Shown here piece by piece: positions 37,621 through 50,100 of a stretch of DNA of 64,000 bases. Origin of the DNA: Sialis fuliginosa (lineage: Eukaryota; Arthropoda; Insecta; Megaloptera; Sialidae); assembly GCA_961205875.1 (NCBI GenBank), contig OY540810.1, forward strand, positions 24,924,001 through 24,988,000. The letters run 5' to 3'. How positions within the stretch are numbered: the first letter of the stretch is position 1; the number at the start of each line of letters is the position of its first letter. A program made the translations under genes and the position numbers. The notes beneath the pieces are model-generated. The model worked only from the letters and a program-made list of their open reading frames with translations, had not been told where the DNA came from and did not search any database.

Positions 37621-38265
37621 GATTTAAATTGGTAGAATTTTTTGTAAGCTATCCTCATTTATTATTATTTTAATATTTCCATAATTTTGTTGTAATGGAA
37701 ACAAAATTGTTTCAGACAGACAAGATTTTAATTACATAACATAATTAATTCGTGCCAAATTAGAAACCCAGTAATTATAAACATCTATAAACAAATGTTC
37801 TAACCTAAAAATATTTATTACGAAAATATAAATATTAACGTTACTTACATTTTCTGAACAAATATGTATAGGTTTCAAAACGAATACAAGTTTGTTATTT
37901 GTAAATTTGTATTTATTATTAATTTAATACTTATTTCAAATTTATAAAAATGAACGTATGACAGAACTTCAGTTTGACATTAAAGTGAAATTTGTTACAT
38001 ACAGCGCATGACGTCATACGTGCACTAGCACGTGACACACTTTTCTATATTAAGATTGGTCAAACATGACATAACAGCATACTAGTGAATTTGAATTGTA
38101 AAAATTAAAAAAATTAAATTGTATGTTCAATAATAACATAATATGTTTGTATATTGGGTGATAAAATATGAGCAGTAATAAAAAATGAAAACGAGGAGTA
38201 ACATATTTTGAAATAAGTAACTGAATAAATACTTTGGGTAGTATAATAAATAATTGGGCAGTAAC
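37621..38265. other. Spacer upstream of CAMKMT
   Basis: AT-rich DNA with the presumed CAMKMT promoter. ATGACGTCAT at 38009-38018 is a 10-base palindrome containing the CREB/ATF core, about 390 bases upstream of the ATG. No coding exon was seen. Confidence 0.4.
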
Positions 38266-38502
38266 CAGTGCCGTAACTAGAGGCTCAGGGGCAAATTCAC
38301 ACTTAAGTATTACTAATTTTGATTTTCATGACTTTTTTGTCGCCAATTTGAATTTTACACTTCTACGTCGTAAATCAGAATCGATCCGCGAGAAATATAT
38401 TGGGATAAGTTAAGGTGCGTCCATTTTTTGGAGAAGACAATGCGGAACAGACTTCGGTGGGGGGGAGGTCACGCCCCCTTCCCCTCGCTGGTTACACCAC
38501 TG
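38266..38502. mobile_element. Possible MITE with CAGTGCCGTAAC ends
   Basis: It starts CAGTGCCGTAACTAG and ends GGTTACACCACTG, similar to the ends of the 10635-10759 element. A run of G lies near the right end. The flanking octamers (GCAGTAAC, CATCCAAG) do not match, so the boundaries or integrity are uncertain. Confidence 0.4.
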
Positions 38503-38674
38503 CATCCAAGCTGCTCTTTTTAACCAATTTATTTAACTGCCCAATTCAATAAATTCAGTTATTTTACTGTTCAAATAATTGCACAAGGCATTTATTTAAT
38601 CTACCGCTCGAGTAAGTTTTGTACTGTCGCTGTAGGATTAAATAACTAATCAAAATATTTTATATTACTATACA

Positions 38675-39107
38675 GGGTGTCTAAATACCAGGATACAGTA
38701 TGGGGATCTCGGAAACTATAAGAGATAGAGATTCGGTTAAATGAGAGAAAAGTTACCTTTAAGAGGGGACAGTTCAATGGTGTATTTACATTTTACAAAA
38801 ATTTCATAGCTTACTAGATATTAACCAAAAACCATTTTAGTCCGAATTTTTCTATCGTGAATATTTCTTAAGCGACTTGAAATTTAAAAAAATGTTTCAA
38901 ATAAATGCTGTCGGGTTTAGTATTGTCTATTTAGAAATATTTTTTTAATTTTCAGAAATATCATTTTTGAGATATGAGACTAACTTATGTTTTCTTAAAT
39001 AGAAGCAATATGAAATTTTGTAATTTTTGAACAGATTTTATTACCTTTGCAATGATATGTAACTTGACGCACTTACTTTTCAAAATATTTTAAAAAATTA
39101 TCAAAAA
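38675..39107. repeat. Fragment with a TACAGGGTGTCT terminus
   Basis: Begins TATACAGGGTGTCTAAATACC. The TACAGGGTGT head also opens a fragment at 50391 (TATACAGGGTGTTTGCC). No second end or coding sequence was found; its membership of a dispersed repeat class is inferred from the shared head. Confidence 0.35.
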
Positions 39108-39450
39108 GTATTTTTTATTTATTTAATACACTGTATGATCCAAAGATGGCTATAACAATCAACAATATAAGATTTAAAAACATCTGAAAATTGACATATA
39201 AGCTAACATAGCATGAATTAACTATTGTATTTATAAAAAAATACGTATTTTATTTATTTAATGTACAATACCAGCCAAAGATGGCTATCAACAACAATAT
39301 TAAAAAAAAACAATTGAATATTTACTTATAAGCTATTTTATTTATATAAAAAATATGTTTTTTCTTATTTATTTAAACCAGCCAAAAATGGTTATAACTC
39401 ACTATGGCTGTCAATAATGAGTTTATGTTTAATTGACTTTTTTGGCGTGG
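39108..39450. repeat. Three diverged tandem repeats (period about 120-130 bp)
   Basis: Each copy starts with a TATTTATTTAA-type run followed by CCA(A/G)CCAAAGATGGCTAT or a close variant (near 39133, 39272, 39380). The first two continue to a shared TATAAGCTA string. The copies differ by many substitutions, so the array is old. No coding meaning was seen. Confidence 0.5.
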
Positions 39451-39867
39451 AGAGTGTGACACTCTCGATTTCCGCCCCGGGTGTCACCCCCACCCCCTAA
39501 CGACGTCACTGTTTATACGTTGTACTTTGTATTTAACTTACAATTAGTGTGCAATGTACGTGTTTCTAATTATATCAAAAAACTTTATGTGGCCACCAGG
39601 TTTTTTGTCAATTATTTTCTAATCCTGTCCCTTTGGATTTTTCGTCTGGAAGTACCTACTTCAATTTGCTATTTTAAACAGGGGTATATTGTATATTTTT
39701 AAACAATTTCCTCTAATACTCGACCCAATCAAATAAAAATTAATTACTTAATAAGTATTTGTTCTTTTAAGATTAGTTGTGTGATGTATCACACCCTATA
39801 GGGTTCGAATAGATAGATAATTTCCAGAAGGGGCATAAAGATAAATGTGTGCATATTGTAGTATATT

Positions 39868-40234
39868 CAGGCCCGGATTTAGAAATTTACCGCCCTTAGG
39901 CAGTTATGAAAATTGCCCCCCCCCCCCCCTCGAAACTAACAGTTTAATAAAAAAAAGTTTTTAATAAAACTCAGGACCTTTTTTTTTTTTTTGGTCGCGT
40001 CGGTTTCAAATTTTATAAATTTTTATAAAGTTACATTAGGAAACATTGAAAGATCTTTTTTTTTATTATTGCTTATGGGTTGAAATTTTTACGTCTCGAT
40101 TTTTGGATGGCAAACTCATCGATAATGGAATCAAAATAAAATCAATTCCCACGAATATAACAAGTTTTCAAAGTTTCCACCAAAATTTGCCCTAAGCAGC
40201 TGCCTACTCTGCCTGCATGGTAAATCCGGGCCTG
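39868..40234. mobile_element. hAT-like MITE, 367 bp
   Basis: The ends CAGGCCCGGATTTA and TAAATCCGGGCCTG are flanked by 7/8-matching octamers AGTATATT (39860-39867) and AGTATATC (40235-40242). A C-run lies at about 39918-39929. There is no coding capacity. The ends resemble those of the element at 47059. Confidence 0.82.
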
Positions 40235-40993
40235 AGTATATCTACAAAGTGAAAATGAATTTTTATTTCAATCTTCTATGAAGACGGCCAGAGGGAGGGA
40301 GGCACAGAACTACTTTTGTTGTTCTCGCGAGAAAATTAAGTTTGGTTATCAGAAAATGGTTACATCGCGCTGCAGAGAGGGTGGTAGGCCCCCCTAGTTA
40401 CACCATTGAAGGGGATCGTTGACAATTAAAATTTTGGGAAACACTGTTATAACTAATATATAACTAACTAATAAATGCAATTTATAAATTACAAGAGCCA
40501 ATATTCGATTATAATTAAAAACAATCGCTTAAGGGGTTAATCTTCATATTATACGCTACAAATACAACAGAACATCTAAAAAAATATCAAAAACAATTAT
40601 CGGATTGCGATGGCACAGATCATAGCGACACTGCGACAATACGGTAGACAAATGTACTCAAGTCGGCACCCACCGGAAGTTACCGAGCGTCAAACAAATC
40701 CGGATACCCGCCCTCCGACCAATGGCGGGTGACTGCCATTCAAAATTTATCGTTCATTGGTAGCCGCTTAATGTTAACAATGTAACAGAGATATTTTCAA
40801 GTGTCGTGTGAAATCATTTCTATTTCATTTTATTAACGCATTGGTGTAATTGCCGATAACGTAACCATAACGATTCTACGCTCAATGGGTTACGAATATA
40901 TAGTTAATGCATATGCATGTGTTCATGTGAAGTACCTACAGACAGACACAACACGTATGCATTAAAATTTAATATTACTAACACTTATAGACA
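40235..40993. other. Spacer with a GC-richer patch carrying CCAAT motifs
   Basis: Most of it is AT-rich and featureless. The patch 40645-40780 is clearly GC-richer than its surroundings. It holds GACCAATGGCGGGTGAC and, 45 bases on, TTCATTGGTAG (an inverted CCAAT), as in NF-Y-bound promoters. No open frame starts beside it. It could be an unannotated promoter or a distal goosecoid element. Confidence 0.3.
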
Positions 40994-41952
40994 TACAGTG
41001 TGTCCCAGGATAGATGTAACATGAGGTGTTATGAACAAAAAAAAATCGAATTTCGGAATGACATTTGGGGATTGAGTCTTGCTTGATGTAAAACTAACGT
41101 ATACCAAAAATTAGTTGATTTAGTCTTCTATAGGGTGACCAAATTTTAGTTTTGGTAAACCCTGAGATGTAAATTTTATCTATTTTATTTTAATTTTATT
41201 CTTTTTATTTTTATTTTATAAAATTTGTTACCATAATCTGCACTGTTATGTCTCCTGCTCTATTTTTGACGACCTTTTTTTTTAGTCGTCGTCATTTTTT
41301 GCAAAACCCGGAGAAATTGCACCCAAACCCGAAACACGGAGATCCAGTGTGCAAACCCTGAAACTCCGGATCAAAACCGGAGACCTGCGGTCACCCTAGT
41401 CTTCTACAGAATGTTTTATAAGCAAAGCTGCAAAAATAACCAAAAATAAACTACTTATATACCTATATTTTTCAAAATATGAAAAAAATCGACAAAAAAA
41501 ATTGTTTAGAATACAATTTTGTAACCCTATACTGAATTTCAGAGTATTAAAAAAATTAACAATTTCACAATTAAATAGATATTTTATTGTGAAGTGAAAA
41601 GTAGGATTGGAAACAACTTAATTACTAAATAATAATGTGTCTTTAACCCTACTTTTCACTTCACAATAAAATATCTACTTAATTTATTGTGTTATATATG
41701 TTACAAACATGCATTCTAAATAAATTTTCTTAGTGGATTTTTTCATATTTTGAAAAAATAAATATAGTTTGTTCATGTTTTTTTTTAAACTTTGCTTGTA
41801 AAAAATTCTGTAGAAGACCAAATCAACTAATTTTTGGTATATGTTAGTTTTACATCAAGTAGGACTCGATCATCAAATATCATTATCCGAAATTCGAAAA
41901 AAAATATTCATTACATCTCTTATTACTTACATCTATCCTGGGACACACTGTA
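40994..41952. repeat. Foldback element with TACAGTGTGTCCC ends, interrupted by a hAT-like MITE
   Basis: The outer ends TACAGTGTGTCCCAGGATAG and its complement (finishing at 41952) are intact. About 150 bases of each arm pair (ACTAATTTTTGGTAT near 41820 and its complement near 41100). Internal arms also pair (TTCACTTCACAATAAAATA near 41656 and its complement near 41580). The left arm is split by the MITE at 41131-41398. Same family as 35839-36522. Confidence 0.85.
41131..41398. mobile_element. hAT-like MITE, 268 bp, nested in a foldback element
   Basis: The ends TAGGGTGACC and GGTCACCCTA have the exact 8-base duplication GTCTTCTA at 41123-41130 and 41399-41406. The duplicated octamer is single-copy in the matching arm of the sister element, which confirms the insertion order. 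Confidence 0.92.
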
Positions 41953-43397
41953 TATATAATTTGTTAATATATAACATGTGTTCATTAAATCATTGTATTC
42001 AGATAATCATCAGGTGTTGAAATAGTAGGGTAAAATATAAAATTAATTTATAAGCTAGTGGGTGAACCCGGCTCCTATCGGAGGAACCAGATCTAGGGGG
42101 TGGCAAAATGGGTGAAAATAGCATTTCCCTGGGTAGCAACGAAAAAAAAGGTCATCAAAATTATAGTAGAAGGCGCAGTACTGTGAATAGAGGCGGCAAA
42201 TTAGAAGTAGCAAAGAAAAAAAATCATCAATTACAACAGAGGTCGTTATTTTCAGAATTCACCGGGTAGATGCCAACCCAACGCTACGGCACTGAATATA
42301 CCCACCTATAAAAGCACCGATGTGATGTTTCCAGCAAGTTAATGAAAAATAGATTACTTACTTAATTTTTTTTTTAAATGTAAGTATAGTATTAATTTCC
42401 CCTCATCTCTAAACAACGTTTTTTAGCCCCCAACCATGGGTTACATGAAGCAAAAATAACCACATTTAGTTAATCATCCGTTTTCAAACAATGAATAACG
42501 TTACGTAATCCGCAGTTTATTCACGATTAATAAACGTGATTGTTTTCATTTTATGGAGACCACCATGACTGTTAGGTATTTCTGTTTTATTCTCATTTAG
42601 ACGTACGTATAGTCCGTTACTTTTGTACTGAAATAAACTATCATCTATTTTGAAAAATATTCGTTCTTTTATTTACATAATTTTTAGGGAAATCTATAAA
42701 ATATTGCAAAGTTTAAATGGATAAGTATTAGATATTATTGTGTAAATAAATGAGAGTCGTTAGTTAAAATACATAAAACTATACATAAAATATTTTTATA
42801 ATACTATATCACAGAGGGAAGGAGGCTCTAGCTTGAAGACCAGAAGTTAACGGAGGAGGAGTCATAAAGCTTTTTTTTGTTTTTAATTAATTATAAGTAT
42901 CACTTTTCTCAAAAATAGCGGAAGTGTGACCATCAGAATTCTGGCATGGGGACCCGCATTAGCTCTTATTAATTATAAAAAAGGATATAGTTAAATATTA
43001 TAGAAATATTATAAACAGTAAAGTAACCAATTTTTGGGGGAAGGGAGCATCTATAAGCAATGGTACCAAGTACATAATATATATAAGAATATATATTATA
43101 AGGCATAACAAGCTGCCCCCCACCCCGCCGTTGGTTATGCCACTACCCTGGCATTTCCGCTAGTTACGCCACTGGTTATAAATTACTACATCTATGTACA
43201 TTATATTCGTGATTGTATAAAAAACTAAATGTGCTATAGTTAACAATTTCAGAATAAATCAATTTCTCACCCCTACCTGTCTAATCCTATATAAATAAAT
43301 GAACACAAAATCTACGAACATTCAAATACTCGCAAATATCAACAACAATTGCGAATAATTAATATATTACACAAATCACCAATACCATCAATTGCAT
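41953..43397. other. AT-rich spacer upstream of goosecoid with repeat fragments
   Basis: No exon was seen. Fragments of CAGTGGCGTAAC-type MITE ends occur near 43133-43175 (GGTTATGCCACTA and AGTTACGCCACTGG, two ends close together). A region with runs of AAAAAA around 42145-42240 has two AATTACA/AATTATAG-containing near-repeats. No other structure could be supported. Confidence 0.35.
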
Positions 43398-43462
43398 ATA
43401 CACACTCATACACACTCATACACACACACACACACAAACACACGTACACACACATAACCGTA
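43398..43462. repeat. CA-rich microsatellite
   Basis: Repeated ACACTCAT units grade into a pure (CA)n run and back to ACACAAACACACGTACACAC. Simple-sequence repeat about 650 bases upstream of the goosecoid ATG. It creates a His/Thr-rich open frame that is not a gene. Confidence 0.8.
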
Positions 43463-43589
43463 TTACTGTTGCTAAGCCCCTTAATCGCAATAAATTATTC
43501 CATCACATATAAAACTTGTTCTCGGTATCAGTTTCATCCCCTAAACACGGAGCCCCGCCTATAGGGAGGTTCCTTTGCACCCTCAGCCA

Positions 43590-43640
43590 GACCAATACGG
43601 GTAGTCGTTGTCAGTAACTTCACAGGACGAAACCGCGCGC
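43590..43640 (+). promoter_or_regulatory. Candidate goosecoid core promoter
   Basis: A GC-richer block contains GACCAATACGGG (43590-43601). The arthropod initiator TCAGT follows at 43611-43615, about 490 bases upstream of the goosecoid ATG. No TATA box sits at -30. Weak by itself; a second TCAGT lies about 45 bases downstream. Confidence 0.25.
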
Positions 43641-44101
43641 TTGCCTGTGTGTTTTCAGTTTGGAATTATTTACTAGGGTGTTTTTCATTACAAATCACAC
43701 CACGTGATAAGAATCAACAACATTTGAATTTGATAGACGGTTTTTATTATTATTGTTGTTGTTTGAATTAGAGTGTTTTGTGATTAGTTAGTTTGTTTAT
43801 GGAACTGAATAATGTGAAATATTAATTAATATTTAGTGAATCCACTGAAACTGTTGTCCTTTTTTTAAATGGGATCATTTGAATTTATTATTGTGTAGAT
43901 TTTTCTGAAGAATGCAGTTAACTATTCTGAAAACTTATGTATTAACACTTCACCAAAATGCTGCAGTATATTGAACAAAATTGAACATATTAACTAAAAA
44001 CAAAGAAACTGGCTACCATAACAAACTTACAAACAACTTCGTTCCCGTTACAAGACGGGAACGAATCTGACCAAGCATCATCCTGCTCAGGATCGTCTAA
44101 G

Positions 44102-47100
44102 ATGATAGACACATCGTCACCACCTCCTCGAAGTTGCAGGAGCCCTCACTGTTATCCGTATTACCAATACACTGCAGATTCTTCAGGATCGCACCACCAC
44201 ATCCAGTACCATACTCAAAACCCTGGAGCAACGTCGGGCTATTTCAGTCCAGCAATGCTACTAGGGGGTTTAAAACCGGACAAATCTGGAACAGATATGT
44301 TAAAAAGAGAAAATGAACGAAGCGGAGGTGATTCTTCTTCGGGAAGTGTTGGAATTAATAATGGAAAGAATTACGATGGTTCATCATCGATGACAATTAG
44401 CCCAACGGGAAATTCATCAATATTTACTATTGATAGTATTTTAGCACCGAGGCCGGTGAATTGTGCGTCGGGTATCCAGAATAGGACCGGGTCTGGGTTA
44501 CAGACGCATGTGACAATGTTGCACCAGCATCCGTTGGCTCATCTGGGGCACTTTACGGGATTCGGAGCGTCGGGAGCTGACTTTTTAGGTATAATAATGT
44601 TGAAATTTGTAAAATCATAGTAATTATACGTATTTACCTCTTTAACACATGTATATCAAAGACATATTTATAATAACGTGGTAGGTAAATATATACATGA
44701 CAAAAATTACTTAGATGTAATATCATTAAAATTAATTTTATTGCAAATATAATGTACCTACCTAACTAAAGTCTATAGATCATGGCCCCCATAAGGTTGG
44801 TGGCTGGCAGGCTTTAGCCTGCGGAAATAAGCTAAAACATGGCCAAAACCTATATATTACTTACAAAATATATTATGTATGTTAAAAGTGTAGCAATTAT
44901 TTAAGTAATTAAAACTTATCAAATAAAGCACTCACACAAGTGGACTAGTGTTTATTAATGAAAAAAAAATACAAAGATACATTTAGTTATATTTGAAAAT
45001 TAATTCCAAGAAATAACTATAGTTATTTCTTGGACTATAGTTTCCGCTTTTATAGCTAATCTCAATAGCATTAATACCGACTCATCGGGCCACCAGTATT
45101 TTTAAATATTATTTTAAGATATATTTTTCTAAGGATGGGAAGAGATTTCTTAAAAACCTTACAGTTCTAATGATTCCGTAAGTCGACACTGCGCTAGCCT
45201 ATATCAATATACTTTGGCCAGATTTCGCGTCTTCCGCCTATGTGCGTCACAACGATTCAACAAGCTTAGGTTATTTAAAAACAATTTGAAGATAGGTGCT
45301 TATTTTGATAAAATCAACATACCTTATAAACAGTTTAAGATTATGAAAAATAAAATAAAATAATTAAATGTTTTACATTCACTGTATTAAATAATACAAG
45401 CTTATAACGAAAATGTTCCCAGAAATAAAAAAAAACGCGTGGAACTTGTGGTGTGTCTTCTTAAATATATGTATATACATATATTACAGTATTCAATTCA
45501 CAATATAATCTTTTTTATCGAAATTTAATTCAATGTATAAATGACTTTAGAACAAATAAATACTTAACATCCTAATAGAAAATAAGTTAATATATGTACA
45601 TATATATGCACATATTAATTTTATTTGATAAACATGCTTGTAAATATATGTATATATTATTGTATATGTAGCCTTTACTTACCATATGAGTAAAATAATT
45701 AAGAACTACTTTATCAATTGATGAAATATTATGAAAATATTTTACTAAATAAATATGAATAAAAATATAACTGATTTTAGATTTGTTATATCTAATAATA
45801 CATAAATCAAAATTTTAAATACATTTGCAGTAAGAACTAAAAGCAGTATATGTATATGTAGGAGGTCAGTAGTTATACCTTTAGTTTTCATTTATTTGGG
45901 TATCTAACTTGATTTGTTAATTTAAATAATGTGTATTGACAAATTCCGGCGGAGGGGTCTGACCCCTAGCTTCCATCTATGGGGGCACCACTGGTAGTAT
46001 CAGTAGTATGAAGGCACCGTGATCATTTAAAATACTTGATTGGAAGAGTTTTTTAAGTTAAATAATTGTCTTTTATTTACGACAAAAAAAGTATTATTGA
46101 TGAGACAAAAATATTCCGAAACGTAAATAGTGTAACAAAATTTGTAATAAAAACTAGATTTACAAAAAAATAATTTTGGTAGTTTTAAATAAAACATTGT
46201 AAAATAACAAAAGCTATTATTTACAACAATTGCGGACAAAATATGCCCTGAACATAAAAGGCATAAATGTAATTTTATTGATAAATTTTGGGCCCCATGT
46301 GTCCAAATTCGGGACTGTAGGTACCCCTGTACCAATACTAATTAATTAGATACTTATATATGCGCCTTTTTATTTTTTTTATTAAGTTTATTAAATTCTA
46401 AGAACCGTACAAAGCTTAAACCAACACACGTCGTAAAGTGTAAATATAAATACTTAATATTCACAATATGAGATTGAATGTACAAATACAAACGCGTTGC
46501 ATAATTCCGTTAGGTAATCCCGGCGTTAATAACTCGTAGCGACGGAAGAGACACAGAACGGCGCGGATTTTGCGGATCTTAACTTCTTCTGCGTTCTCCC
46601 GGGAACCAAATAAAACCCCATTCTTTATGTACACATACAACATTTCTGCGTTTTTCTACAGTTAGGAAATAAATCTTAAATTATTTTATAAATAACGTTC
46701 ATTTTTTCGTATGTTATTTTTCTTTAAACAGCGGGTTTAAATACACAAAATTACGATTTTTTTTTCTCTATCAATTAATATCTTCATACTTTTATATTTA
46801 TGTAATGCGCAGATATTAAAATAATTTAAAATCACTAAAAAAATATTAAATAGTTAATTAATCGCGTATTCCGTAAAATTACAAAAAACGACTGTAAAAT
46901 TATTTAAATAATATAATATAATTTGAAGGGCTCCCACAAACCAATTGCAATTTTATTTCTAGATTAAAGATACGAAAAAAGCGTTTTTAAATACCTTTAA
47001 AAAATATCTGCCATGGTTGCCACGGAATTTTTTTATACGTAATACTGACAGTGAACAGCAGGGCCGGATTAACAACGTAGCAGGAGTAGCAAATGCTACG

Positions 47101-50100
47101 GGTCCCGCGTCTCTGGGGGCCCCGCGACTTTGCGGAAAAATATTGGACTTACCACTTACCGTCCATTGGTTGATACGGGGTGTCCAAATCTACGATAATT
47201 AATAATTTAAATTTAGGGTTTCCGATCTCGATTCGATTTAATCGAAAAATCGATTTTTGAAGCTCCGATCTTTGATTTTTTAAATCGATTTTTCTAAATT
47301 TGCTCAAATCAAATCAAGAAAATTTTGTTTGTAAGAGTGGTGTTTTATTATCACACCTCAAAAAAATTAAAGGATGATTAAAAAAAAGCAAAACAAAAAA
47401 TTCAAATTTTCAGTTATATTTCCGCGAAAAGTAATTTAATTTACGTGTTCCAAAGCACATTTAAAAGTTTGTGCTTTCTAATTTTTGAATAAAAATTTCA
47501 AAAAATTTTATCATTCCTTTCCGTTCTTTGCCAAGGGTTAAAAGGGTTCAAAAAAATATCCCTTAATTTTTTATTAACTTATCAATTTTTTTAAGGATTG
47601 TATATTCTAAATCAAGTCAGTCAGCGGTGTGACGCCCGCTTAATGTGCAAAAAAAATCCTATTGACTTTTTTCGGTCGGGGGGAGTGGGTGAAGTTATCG
47701 ATTTACTCCCAAAGTTCCCCCCCCCCCCCCCCGACGACACTGCCAAGGGCCTCTTTATAACATTTGCTACGGGCCCCGCGCTTGCTTAATCCGGCCCTGG
47801 TGAACAGTGTACGTATTTCCAATTTTATTAAACAAAATATTTCTGACAAACTTATAAAATTAATAGGACTTAAAATGTAGATAATAATATTCTCTACAAC
47901 TTCTATCTAATACATTATATAAGATTATATGACACAAAATAAATATATACAATAAATATACAAAAAAAGCATTGCAGAATTTTAAATTATTTTGTTTACA
48001 ATATTTTTCTCAATCTACTGTTCGAGTTTGGCACACCAGTCCTGAATACTTTTATGAAACTTTTTTTATGTTTGTATATTTCAGGGTTGAAGGATGGGAG
48101 ATTTAATTATAAAATAGGTCATATAAGCTATCTATTGGCGTTTTATTTATTGCTCAACGATTATTAGTTCCGGAAATATAAGCTTTCAAAGTATTGCATT
48201 CGTACTCCTGAGGTTACTCTCGATTACCGCCGGGGAAGACATGAAAAATACGTTTAAATTTTGCATGTATGTATTTAATACAGACTGAAAAACTTAAAAC
48301 TCATTAATTATATTGTTTTATATTTTTTCATGATTTTCTTGACTCTTCAAACGAGTCAAAATTGATGTAATAGATACTTATATTGTAATTTAATTTCATT
48401 ATAAAAACATCCATGCTCGCTATAACACAATAATGTCTTCTGGGAACGTAAATATGATATTATGCAAGGGGTCAGGCTCTTAACCCTTTATTTGTTAAAA
48501 TAACACACGCATAAAACAGGATGTTTTAACCACTCCAAATGCCTTTTGTTTGTGGATTGACAAATTAGATTGGAAGGGTTCAAATTGGTATTTTTTTTAA
48601 AATGTACCTACTTTTCTTGCTCTTTACTTAATTATTAATAAATAATTAATAGTTTAATTATTTAAAAAAGAACTTATTTATAAATATTAATTTTTTTATT
48701 TATTATCAATAAATGAATTAAATAATATATTATTATTATTGAATGTAGATTTTTGCGGCTGTTCAATTGTATAAACTTTTGATTATTGGGTTTTATTCCG
48801 CGTTGCACTATATCGTCACTTGACGTTTCGACCAAAATCTCGTGATCTTCTTCAGAAGTGAAGTGTTGAGTACAGAAGGTTTATACAATATATTATTATT
48901 GTAATACCGTCAAAAAATCGTGTCCGAGATAAGAACAGATTCTGATTGTACTACCTTCAAAACTTAAAGAAAAGTTAATATCTACATGGCGGTTGTGCGT
49001 ATGTGTCTGTAGAATTTTATTTCGTTCACGATAACTATACTGTAAAATGCATCGATCTAAATTATTTTTGGGGAAAATGTTTGTCTCAGTGAATACTCCA
49101 ACCTATTGATTTTGGTGCTAATTGGATTAGGAGTTTTGGAAATATTCGAAATTTGGTATCTTTTATCGTCTAAAAAGTGAACGTTGCGAGTATTATCTCA
49201 CTAATTTTGATAAGACTTGGTACATTTGTAGTTCAATTGAACATAATGGACATTATTTGTACGTGCCTGAAGAAGTGAAAACCAACCTCAAAATTTGAAT
49301 TTTAAATACTAATTAATACGTCACTAATTCATGTTGCCTTGGAAACAAATGCAATTAAATACAAATTGTCAAATTAGTTATTCTACGAATGTTTTATAAT
49401 AAAAAAGTGTTTTATTTTTGACAAATCCTATTAAAATTGTTCATATATTAAATATTATTTAAAAAGATATTAAAGAACATGGAAGTCATGTATAGTTCTC
49501 CATACCGATATTTTCTAATATGATTGTCAATAATATATTTTTAAGAAATAAATAATAAATGACAGATTTGAAAAATGTTTTATTTAAAACGTCGAAAGAT
49601 GATGCTTTGTTTATTTTGTCCACAAACTGAAAAGTCTTCAAGTACCGATGGCTAGAAACAATATTTACTCTCTGAATATTTGTCGAGAATATTTTATTCA
49701 AATATGAAAGAAGATCAAATCTAAAGTAATCATATATCGCGACTTATATTTTAATGGAAAAGCTCTGCGCCAAATCCTCTACTCGATGTGTAAACATTCC
49801 CTCAAGAAAAAACCGCATTCGCTTTTTAAAAAATAATCCTCTAGATATTTACGCTCTATCGAAATTATGCTAATAGTTCTACGCCCCCTTCTTTAACCTT
49901 ATTCAACCCCTATTTAACTTAAATATCTACAAGTTAAGAGTTCACAAATCGCATTCACTCGAATTTATTTTAGTAAGACGATATAATATTAAATTTTTTA
50001 AATTAAAAAAAAAATTTAATATTAATAATTTTTTAAATAAAAAAAGTTTTATTTTTGCATTTTTCTAGTTATTTTACACTATTTAAATAACGTTTTCTAG

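Noticed and set aside
43349..43564. 71-codon frame with a His/Thr run
   Set aside because: Produced by translation of the CA microsatellite.
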